Below, in pieces: positions 1 to 7,404 of a stretch of 64,000 nucleotides of DNA. The notes under the pieces are model-generated. The model worked only from the letters and a program-made list of their open reading frames with translations. It ran no database searches and was not told where the DNA came from. The DNA comes from an uncultured Desulfovibrio sp. (GTDB lineage Bacteria; Desulfobacterota; Desulfovibrionia; Desulfovibrionales; Desulfovibrionaceae): the NCBI GenBank assembly GCA_910587035.1, contig CAJUMQ010000013.1:1334-65333 (forward strand). The letters run 5' to 3'. The translations under genes and the position numbers were made by a program. Numbering within the stretch: the stretch's first letter is position 1; each line of letters begins with the position of its first letter.

Positions 1-363
<363 letters not shown>

Positions 364-1314
364 TTAAAAATGACGCCCCCATTTCTGAAGATGCTCCTCA
401 ATAATGGCGCATGCCCTATCAAAGTCACATGAAGCAAGGGGTATTGCCTCTTTTCTCTGTCTGAACCAGGTCAGCTGCCTTTTGGCATAGGCCCTTGTAC
501 CGGCAAGCCACAGGGCACGGCATTGGCTGAAATCCATGTCGCCCTGAAGCCATGCTGCAAGCTCGGCGCAGCCAATGCCGGACCAGCCGGGGGCGCCCGT
601 ATCCGGGCATTTTGCCAGAGCTTTCCTGGCTTCCTCCACCGCGCCCTGCGCCAGCATGCCGTCAATACGCGCATCCAGGCGCGGCTCCAGCTCCTCAAGC
701 GGCGTATTTATGAACATATAGGGGCCCTGACAGAGAGGGGTGCCTGCATTGCGCTGATGCCACCAGGAGAAAGCTCTGCCGGTGGCTGCGCACACCTCCA
801 GAGCGCGCTGGATGCGCTGCCTGTCATGGGGATGGATTTTGGCGGCATAGACTGGATCGGCATCTTCAAGCTCCCTGTAGAGCGCCTCCGCGCCCTGGGA
901 GAACATTCTTCTGGCAAATTCTTCAGATATGGCTGCGGGCACCGCAGGGATGGGGGTAAGGCCGCGCAGCAATGCCTGAAAATAAAGGCCGGTGCCCCCA
1001 ACAACAAGGGGGATTGCGCCCCGGGAAATTATGGCCCTTATCTCCTGGAGAGCCCTGCGGCTCCAGATGCCGGCGCTGATTTTTTCCTGCATGGGCAAAA
1101 AACCATACAGGCGATGGGGCACGCTGGCGCGCTCATGCTCATCCGGCTGCGCTGTGATGACAGGAAAATCCGCATAGACCTGGCGCGAATCAGCATTGAC
1201 CACTTCGCAATCAAATCTTTTGGCAAGCTCAATGGCGATGGCGGTTTTGCCAGCGCCCGTGGGGCCGCCAAGGCAGACGACCTGGCAGGGAACGGCCTCA
1301 GTCTCCGGCCCCAT
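364..1314 (-). CDS. miaA: tRNA dimethylallyltransferase MiaA
   Basis: Transfers a dimethylallyl group from DMAPP to N6 of A37 in tRNAs that read UNN codons. The P-loop GGPTGAGKT lies near the N-terminus, followed by the family segments NADSRQVY and LVVGGTGLY. The 316-residue length fits the family. I chose the ATG at 1314 because an AGGAAG ribosome binding site sits just upstream; an in-frame TTG at 1332 would add six residues. The start lies 17 bases inside the end of coaD, so the gene is the last member of a coupled rsmD-coaD-miaA operon. Assignment is secure from motifs. Confidence 0.95.
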   Translation of the reverse strand: MGPETEAVPCQVVCLGGPTGAGKTAIAIELAKRFDCEVVNADSRQVYADFPVITAQPDEHERASVPHRLYGFLPMQEKISAGIWSRRALQEIRAIISRGAIPLVVGGTGLYFQALLRGLTPIPAVPAAISEEFARRMFSQGAEALYRELEDADPVYAAKIHPHDRQRIQRALEVCAATGRAFSWWHQRNAGTPLCQGPYMFINTPLEELEPRLDARIDGMLAQGAVEEARKALAKCPDTGAPGWSGIGCAELAAWLQGDMDFSQCRALWLAGTRAYAKRQLTWFRQRKEAIPLASCDFDRACAIIEEHLQKWGRHF

Positions 1315-1804
1315 TCTTCCTGCCCGATCCAAAAAGTTTTTCCGACAGGGCGCGGCGCACGCTCTCGGGCACCAGGCCCTTGATATCCGCCTTCTGTCTG
1401 GCAGCCTCCTTAATAATGGTGGAGCTGATATAGAGCCATTGATAATCCGTCATCAAAAAAACAGTCTGGATGCGCTTTTGCAGACGCCTGTTCATGAGAG
1501 CCAGCTGAAACTCGAACTCAAAATCAGATACAGCCCTGAGCCCCCGCAGGATGGCGCAGACCCCCCTTTTTTCGGCATAGGCTACGGTCAGGCCGGAAAA
1601 TGGCTCCACATCCACACAGGAATCATGGCGGAATACAGCCCTGGCCAGGGCCACTCTTTCCTCCAGCGAAAACAGGGGCTGCTTTGTGGTATCCGCTGCC
1701 ACGCCGACAATCACTCGGTCAAAAACCTCGCAACCGCGCCGCACAAGGCTTATATGGCCATTGGTGAGGGGATCGAATGTGCCCGGATATAGTGCTGTTC
1801 TCAT
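1298..1804 (-). CDS. coaD: phosphopantetheine adenylyltransferase CoaD
   Basis: Adenylates 4'-phosphopantetheine to dephospho-CoA, the penultimate step of CoA synthesis in the cytoplasm. The N-terminus reads ALYPGTFDPLTNGH, containing the nucleotidyltransferase TxGH-type signature, and ISSTIIKE appears near residue 130 as in the family. The start is set at 1804, where ATGA overlaps the rsmD stop codon; the product is 168 residues, a normal length. It follows rsmD, a frequent bacterial pairing, and overlaps miaA downstream. The pathway links to panC at 40170 in this window. Confidence 0.95.
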   Translation of the reverse strand: MRTALYPGTFDPLTNGHISLVRRGCEVFDRVIVGVAADTTKQPLFSLEERVALARAVFRHDSCVDVEPFSGLTVAYAEKRGVCAILRGLRAVSDFEFEFQLALMNRRLQKRIQTVFLMTDYQWLYISSTIIKEAARQKADIKGLVPESVRRALSEKLFGSGRKNGAGD

Positions 1805-2352
1805 CTGTTTTTCCAAATGCAAAGGTTTGTCTGCCCAAACAGCCTTTGCGCAACGGGTTCAAAGTCATCGGGAACGATTATTTCCGCATCCTTTTCAATT
1901 TCCGCCACCAAAAAGGCGCCAGTTTTTAACCAGGGCCCAGATGCAAGAGCTTTAAATGCCGGATTCGCCAGGTTGCGGCGATAGGGCGGATCAAGAAAAA
2001 TCAGGTCAAAGGGGGCATGAGGCGCGCTTCGCAAAAATCGCAGGGCATCCATCTCCACCACTTTCGCCCTGGCCTGAACACCGAGACTGGCGATATTTCT
2101 GGCTGCGCATGCACAGGCGGCGCGGCCGCTGTCCACCAGCACGGCAGATTCGGCCCCGCGGCTCAGGCATTCCAGCGCGAGGCTGCCGCTGCCAGCAAAA
2201 ATATCCAGCACCAGTGCCCCCTGCCAGTCCATGCCCCTGGCCTCCAGCATGGAAAAAAGGGATTCTCTTGTGCGAGCCATGGCGGGCCTCAGACCGGTGT
2301 CGCTGGCCGCGCATATTTTACGGCCACCAAAGGCGCCAGAGATTATCCGCAT
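1801..2352 (-). CDS. rsmD: 16S rRNA m2G966 methyltransferase RsmD
   Basis: SAM-dependent methyltransferase of guanine 966 of 16S rRNA. The protein begins MRIISGAFGGRKI, as RsmD proteins do, has the SAM-binding motif LDIFAGSGSLALE and the catalytic FLDPPY motif. The start at 2352 was chosen because family members begin at this MRI(I/V)SG segment; an upstream ATG at 2418 would add 22 residues without family support. About 183 residues, normal length. First gene of a three-gene minus-strand operon with coaD and miaA; divergent from the NYN-domain gene. Confidence 0.93.
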   Translation of the reverse strand: MRIISGAFGGRKICAASDTGLRPAMARTRESLFSMLEARGMDWQGALVLDIFAGSGSLALECLSRGAESAVLVDSGRAACACAARNIASLGVQARAKVVEMDALRFLRSAPHAPFDLIFLDPPYRRNLANPAFKALASGPWLKTGAFLVAEIEKDAEIIVPDDFEPVAQRLFGQTNLCIWKNR

Positions 2353-2427
2353 CCATCCTCCATAATTTTGGGCCCGCAATGTGGCATGTATCATAGGGGC
2401 AAATAAAAGCCGTCCCATGACCGCAAC

Positions 2428-2456
2428 TTGCCGCTGGGGCGTTTTTATCCTATTTT
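2428..2456 (+). promoter_or_regulatory. candidate sigma-70 promoter for the NYN-domain gene
   Basis: TTGCCG (-35, four of six consensus positions) is followed by a 17-base spacer and TATTTT (-10, four of six). It lies in the divergent gap between rsmD and the NYN gene, about 50 bases before the chosen start. Weak single-site evidence. Confidence 0.35.
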
Positions 2457-2506
2457 ATAAATGTTTCATATGTAGATTTTTTACATTTTTTATTTTAGAG
2501 GACAAG

Positions 2507-3178
2507 ATGGCACGTTTTACAGGATTTGATGAGGTATACAGCGCATTATATGTTGATTTTGATAACATTTACACCCGATTTCTAGAAGCTGACCCCGAAG
2601 CCGCAAAAACTTTTGGCTATGCTCCCAACCGCTGGGTCAAATGGATTGAAAACCACGCCCTGCGCATTCTTTATGGCGATGGTGTGCGCAGGCGCATTCT
2701 CAAACGCACCTGCTACCTGAATCCCCAAAGATATCAGGAATTTAGAAATTCATTTATTCGCGGCGCCTTTCAGGTGGTGGATTGCCCGCCCCTGACATCC
2801 CGTGGCAAGACCAGCACGGACATCCATCTGGTTATGGACTGCATGGATGATCTTTCACATTCCACGCATTTTGACGAATTTATAATACTTTCCGGAGATG
2901 CTGACTTCACCCCGCTCCTCATAAGGCTTCAGGAACATGCCAGGCGCACTCTGGTGCTTTCCGTGGGCTATTCCTCTCCGGCCTACACAGCTGCTGCTTC
3001 ATGGAGAATCAGGGAAGACTGGTTCATCCAGCAGGCCCTGCGGGATGAAAGACCGGATGACGATGAAGCGGTCATTGACCATGCGCGTTTTTTCAATGCC
3101 AGGCGCATCTCCGAGCCCATGGATGACAAGGTGGCCATCGCTACGGATCAGGAGCTGCATCCCGTAAAACAGATATAG
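2507..3178 (+). CDS. NYN-domain (LabA/DUF88-like, PIN-fold) protein
   Basis: A 223-residue protein with the NYN signature: an N-terminal acidic motif (LYVDFDNIY near residue 14), a central TDIHLVMDCMDD and a C-terminal FIILSGDADFTPLL block, each with the conserved aspartates expected of a metal-dependent PIN-like nuclease. NYN proteins are predicted or shown RNases, but the substrate here is unknown. I chose the ATG at 2507, which follows an AGAGGA ribosome binding site; the frame is open further upstream but the extra residues look like translated promoter. It stands alone, divergent from rsmD and 95 bases before the SrfABC-like cluster, with no evidence that it belongs to either. Confidence 0.8.
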   Translation: MARFTGFDEVYSALYVDFDNIYTRFLEADPEAAKTFGYAPNRWVKWIENHALRILYGDGVRRRILKRTCYLNPQRYQEFRNSFIRGAFQVVDCPPLTSRGKTSTDIHLVMDCMDDLSHSTHFDEFIILSGDADFTPLLIRLQEHARRTLVLSVGYSSPAYTAAASWRIREDWFIQQALRDERPDDDEAVIDHARFFNARRISEPMDDKVAIATDQELHPVKQI

Positions 3179-3273
3179 AACACCTGCCGCCTCCAGCATA
3201 TCCGGTCAGATAACATGTTTGAATACATCATAAATCTTTCATCTTTCCACATACCATTCCAACAGAGGCCATT

Positions 3274-4338
3274 ATGCGCAAAGCTGTATTTATGGCATTG
3301 ATTGCCCTGCTGCTCCAGGCTCTGCCAGCGCGGGCCGCAAGCGATGCCCTGATCAATATTGACAGTCTGCCCCATGCCAGCGCGGGGGCGATGACTCTGG
3401 CTCCAGGACTGGTGGTCATGCTGCCGGATGGTCGCCAGGCCACAATTGAATCCATACTGCCGGATGGCAATTTCAAAAGCAGCCTTGGCGATGTCATCTC
3501 TCCCATGGGGATTCTCCAGAATGGCCCCCATGCCGGCAAAGCTGTGATACCAGATGAAAAAAGCCAGGCCACCCGGGAGGTTCCAACGATGATTGGCGAA
3601 AAGGTGGCAGAGCAGGAGAAAAAGGAGAATGGCAAAATTGCGCCGCCTACCCAGCCAGAGGTGAAAAAACCCCAGGCGGCAGCCACACCGGCGGCGCCAG
3701 CCCCGCCAAAACCGGCCACCAGCCCGGCCAGCCAGCACGATCTTACCCTTGCCGAACTTCTGCCCATGACGGCCATCAAGCCGGAAAAGACCACACCAGC
3801 CGAAGAAAAAAAGGAAGTCAAAAAGGAGACAAAGGCGGAAAAAGCCAAAGGCAGGGAAAAGCCGGAAAAAGCAACCCCGCCCAAAAAGCATGCCGGAGCG
3901 GGCAAGACCGCCCCCAAATCCCGCAAGGCGGCTCCCGGCGAGCCGCTGCGCATCCCCCATGAATCGGTTGCCAGCGGCAATCTCGATTTTCTGGAAGGCT
4001 GCTGGCAGGGCACAAGGCCGGAATACTTTTCCAAAAGAACAGTAAAGGAATGCTTCTGCTTTGGCGCCAATGGCCAGAATGGCAAACGCAGGATATTTGA
4101 CCGCTCCTACAATCGTCAATGCATAGGCGCCACCAGGGCGCATCTCTCCAGGGATGGCGTCCTGTCCGTCACCAGCCAGGGCGCTGTGTGCAATGACGGT
4201 GAGCGCTGGGGCGCGGCGGAGATGGTCTGCCGCAACAGCGGTCCAAGGACTCCCTGCTCATGGGTTTTTCGCGATGCCAACAATGGACGCCAAGCCTATG
4301 AAATCCCCTTCGTGCGCGTAGAAGCCTGCGGGAGATGA
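3274..4338 (+). CDS. secreted SrfA-like protein with Cys-rich C-terminal domain
   Basis: 354 residues. A cleavable signal peptide (residues 1 to about 22, ending ALPARAA) is followed by a moderately conserved-looking region, a long Lys/Ala/Pro/Glu-rich linker (about residues 95-230) and a C-terminal domain of about 115 residues with eight cysteines, including EGCW, ECFCF, VCNDGERW and a final EACGR. Eight cysteines in an exported domain suggest up to four disulfides. Its place directly before SrfB and SrfC (3-base gap to srfB) makes it the SrfA-position gene, and the GCW...C.dG.rW...C spacing resembles what I recall of SrfA C-termini, but this is from memory. The ATG follows an AGAGG site. 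Probably periplasmic, anchored or spanning through the basic linker; function unknown. Confidence 0.55.
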   Translation: MRKAVFMALIALLLQALPARAASDALINIDSLPHASAGAMTLAPGLVVMLPDGRQATIESILPDGNFKSSLGDVISPMGILQNGPHAGKAVIPDEKSQATREVPTMIGEKVAEQEKKENGKIAPPTQPEVKKPQAAATPAAPAPPKPATSPASQHDLTLAELLPMTAIKPEKTTPAEEKKEVKKETKAEKAKGREKPEKATPPKKHAGAGKTAPKSRKAAPGEPLRIPHESVASGNLDFLEGCWQGTRPEYFSKRTVKECFCFGANGQNGKRRIFDRSYNRQCIGATRAHLSRDGVLSVTSQGAVCNDGERWGAAEMVCRNSGPRTPCSWVFRDANNGRQAYEIPFVRVEACGR

Positions 4339-4341
4339 CAA

Positions 4342-7300
4342 GTGTTTGAAATGCCAGACTATACCAATCCCATCAGTCTCATACCAGGCGGCTGCCCCCA
4401 GATTCTCGATTATGAAGCGCCCATCTCCAGTCTGGATGGCCTCAAGTACACCTTTGCGGAAATAGCGGAAAAGGGATCCCCCCGCCTCCATGCCTACAGC
4501 AAAAATGGCAATGGCGATTTTGTTGACGAAATGGATGGATCACCCAATGTTTCAGGCGCAACCTGGCAGCTCAATGGCGCGGATGCCATAAAACCCTGGC
4601 TGAATCAATGGACGCCCCTGCCATTTTTGCGAATCCGCCAGCAGGTCTGGCCGGATGACGGCTCGCACCGTTTTGAAAACGGGCCAACAAACTGGGCCCG
4701 CGGACGGCTGGTGACGGATGAGAATGATCCGCAAATTCTGCGCCTTACCCTGGCCTTTGACATGCAGGTGGAGGAAAAGCAGCCGGATGTCTATGTCGCC
4801 CTGACTCCCGATGATGTCGATGCCAATGCCCATTTCAGCCTTGCCTGGCGTTTTCGGGACAATGCCTGGTTCATGGATCTGGCCTGGGTTGACCAATGGC
4901 TGCGGGAGATCTGGACCGCCTGGCAAATCCGTAAAAAAAGAAGGCCCAGGGAGGATGATCCGGCCTTTCCGCATCTTGCCGGCTATCTGGCCTATCTTGC
5001 AGCCCTGCAGCGCATCAGCCGCCAATGCGCTGTCTATGTGGTGCGGCCGGATGGCAGAAACTGCGTAAATGTCGATCTGGTGCTGGACATTGGCAACTCG
5101 CGCACAACCGGCATTCTTGTGGAGACCAGGGCCCAGTCAGCCACCAGGCTCAATGACAGCTATCTGCTGCAGCTGCGTGACATGAGCGCACCTGAGCGGG
5201 TCTATACAGACCCCTTTGAAACCCGTGTGGAGTTCTCGGAGGTCATTTTTGGCAATGACGCGCTGAGCATGCGCTCGGGCAGGGCCACGCCGGCCTTTGT
5301 CTGGCCTTCGCCAGTGCGCATAGGCCCGGAGGCAGCCAGACTGGCCACTGCCTCCCGTTGTGAAAAGGGTTCCACCGGCATGTCCAGCCCCAAACGCTAT
5401 CTCTGGGATGAAAGAGACTGGCAGCGCACCTGGCGCTTCAACACCCAAAGCGAAAATGCGCCCTTTGTCACCCGCGGGCCACTGGCCCAGCGGGTCAATG
5501 CCAGCGGCACACCGCTCTGCTGCATGGAGGACCGCCAGTTTCTCCAGAACAGGATTTTGCGCAGACAGGAGCGGGAAAGCGCTTTTGAATCCCTGTTCAC
5601 CCGCTCATCCCTGATGATGTTTCTACTGGTGGAGATAATTCAGCAGGCGCTCCTGACCATCAATTCCCCTGGCCAGAGATTGCGGCGCGACCTGCGGGAC
5701 AATCCCCGCCGGCTAAGGCAGATCATTTTCACAGTACCGCCCGGAATGCCCGTTGCGGAGCAGACAATTTACCGTCGCTGGGCGCAGTGGGCCATCCATG
5801 TGCTCTGGGAGGCCCTGGGCTGGGGGGAATGGTACGCCGGCAATGACACCCTGGCGGCAGCCAGCGTTGACTGCGACTATCGCACAAGCCCCATTGTGCG
5901 TTGTGACTGGGATGAAGCCACCTGCACCCAGCTGGTTTTTATCTACAATGAGGTAACACGCAAATTTCAGGGGGATGCCTGGCTTTTTTGTCAGATGACA
6001 GGGCGGGACCGGGACTTCCCGCCAGACAGGCGCGCGCCATCCGTGCGTGTGGCCGCCCTGGACATAGGCGGGGGCACAACGGATCTGTCCATCACAACTT
6101 TTGAGCTGGCAAGCCCCGCCGGTGCCACGCCAAGACTTGCTCCCCACCCTGATTTTCATGACGGATTCAATATAGGTGGCGACGACGCCCTGCGCGCCGT
6201 GGTTGAGCAGCATGTCATACCAGCCATAGGCGAGGCGCTGGAAAAGGCCGGCCTCGCAGGCGTGCGCGAGGCCCTGGCAACCCTTTTTGGCCGCGACACC
6301 ATGGATGCCCGCAAGGACAAAACCAGCCAGCGCATCCAGTTCGCGCGCCAGATCGCTGCTCCGGTGGCCCTATGCCTGCTTGCCTTCTATGAACAGGCGG
6401 ACAGGCGCAAGGGCGGCGGCAAGGTGACATTCACTTTTGGGGACTGCTTTATGGCGCAGCCGCGGGAGGAGGATAGTAACATGCCAGCCGATACCCAGGA
6501 ATCTTCCTTGCGCATGCCTCTGCCGCCATTTCCCACGCCCTCGCCAGGAGCTCTGGCCTATGTGCGCGACTATGTGTCCGCCAGGGGCCACGCGGATGAT
6601 TTCAACATTCTCGCTGTTCCCATAGCCATGTACCCGGACCGAATCGACGACACAGTGCGTGGCGCCCTGGGGCCGGCATTGGCCAATCTTTGCGAAGTCA
6701 TAAACATCTACGGCTGCGATGCCCTGCTTCTTACCGGGCGCCCCAGCCGCTGGCCTGCGGTGACAGAGACCATCTCCTCCCTTCTGCCTCTGCCGCCTGG
6801 ACGCATTTTTCCCATGGCGGAATACAATGTCGGCAGCTGGTATCCATTTTCGGATGCCATGGGCAACATCCCGGATCCCAAAACCACGGTTGTGGTGGGC
6901 GCGATACTCTGCGCCCTGGCGGAGGGCCAGCTGGAGGGTTTCTCCTTTGATCCGCATGGCCTCAAACTGGTCTCCACTGCCAGGCACATTGGCGAGATGG
7001 AGCTGACAGGGCAGATCCGCAAGGAGAAGGTCTGGTTCAATGTGGACCCGGAGAAAAACCGCGTTGAGCCTCTGGAGCGGGAAGTCATCTTCAGCGGCCC
7101 CATGGCTGTGGGCTTCAGACAGCTGGATGTTGAACGCTGGACCACAACCCGCTACTATTTCCTTGACTGGGCCTCACCGCAGGCTCTTGAGAAAAATTCA
7201 CGCAACCTGCCCCTGAAAGTCAAATTGAAATTCGTTCTGCCCGACTCCGATGATGAGGAGCATGATGAAGGGGAGTTTGAGATAGAGGACATCACAGGCA

Positions 7301-7404
7301 GCGATGGCGACAGCCTGCCGGTGGACACCCTGGAGATGCGCTTGCAGACACTCCCCAGGGATGAGGGTTTCTGGATGGATACAGGCATAGTATATGACTT
7401 CTGA
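4342..7404 (+). CDS. srfB: SrfB-family protein with actin/Hsp70-type ATPase motifs
   Basis: 1020 residues, the usual size for SrfB (Virulence protein SrfB family), named from the Salmonella srfABC locus controlled by SsrB. Two actin/Hsp70-fold phosphate-binding motifs are visible: DIGNSRTTG at residues 249-257 and DIGGGTTD at 574-581, about 320 residues apart, consistent with a nucleotide-binding core after a 240-residue family-specific N-terminal region. No signal peptide or membrane segment, so cytoplasmic. The C-terminus is strongly acidic (DSDDEEHDEGE near 970). The start is a GTG at 4342 with a well-spaced GGGAG; an ATG at 4351 is the alternative. It overlaps srfC by 11 bases. The biochemical role of SrfB is not established. 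Confidence 0.85.
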   Translation: MFEMPDYTNPISLIPGGCPQILDYEAPISSLDGLKYTFAEIAEKGSPRLHAYSKNGNGDFVDEMDGSPNVSGATWQLNGADAIKPWLNQWTPLPFLRIRQQVWPDDGSHRFENGPTNWARGRLVTDENDPQILRLTLAFDMQVEEKQPDVYVALTPDDVDANAHFSLAWRFRDNAWFMDLAWVDQWLREIWTAWQIRKKRRPREDDPAFPHLAGYLAYLAALQRISRQCAVYVVRPDGRNCVNVDLVLDIGNSRTTGILVETRAQSATRLNDSYLLQLRDMSAPERVYTDPFETRVEFSEVIFGNDALSMRSGRATPAFVWPSPVRIGPEAARLATASRCEKGSTGMSSPKRYLWDERDWQRTWRFNTQSENAPFVTRGPLAQRVNASGTPLCCMEDRQFLQNRILRRQERESAFESLFTRSSLMMFLLVEIIQQALLTINSPGQRLRRDLRDNPRRLRQIIFTVPPGMPVAEQTIYRRWAQWAIHVLWEALGWGEWYAGNDTLAAASVDCDYRTSPIVRCDWDEATCTQLVFIYNEVTRKFQGDAWLFCQMTGRDRDFPPDRRAPSVRVAALDIGGGTTDLSITTFELASPAGATPRLAPHPDFHDGFNIGGDDALRAVVEQHVIPAIGEALEKAGLAGVREALATLFGRDTMDARKDKTSQRIQFARQIAAPVALCLLAFYEQADRRKGGGKVTFTFGDCFMAQPREEDSNMPADTQESSLRMPLPPFPTPSPGALAYVRDYVSARGHADDFNILAVPIAMYPDRIDDTVRGALGPALANLCEVINIYGCDALLLTGRPSRWPAVTETISSLLPLPPGRIFPMAEYNVGSWYPFSDAMGNIPDPKTTVVVGAILCALAEGQLEGFSFDPHGLKLVSTARHIGEMELTGQIRKEKVWFNVDPEKNRVEPLEREVIFSGPMAVGFRQLDVERWTTTRYYFLDWASPQALEKNSRNLPLKVKLKFVLPDSDDEEHDEGEFEIEDITGSDGDSLPVDTLEMRLQTLPRDEGFWMDTGIVYDF

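Noticed and set aside
3148..4143. 331-codon open frame antisense to the SrfA-like gene
   Set aside because: Its residue composition is that of a reverse-strand shadow of a GC-rich, low-complexity linker (Gly/Phe/Arg runs), no ribosome binding site is present, and the plus strand encodes a coherent exported protein.
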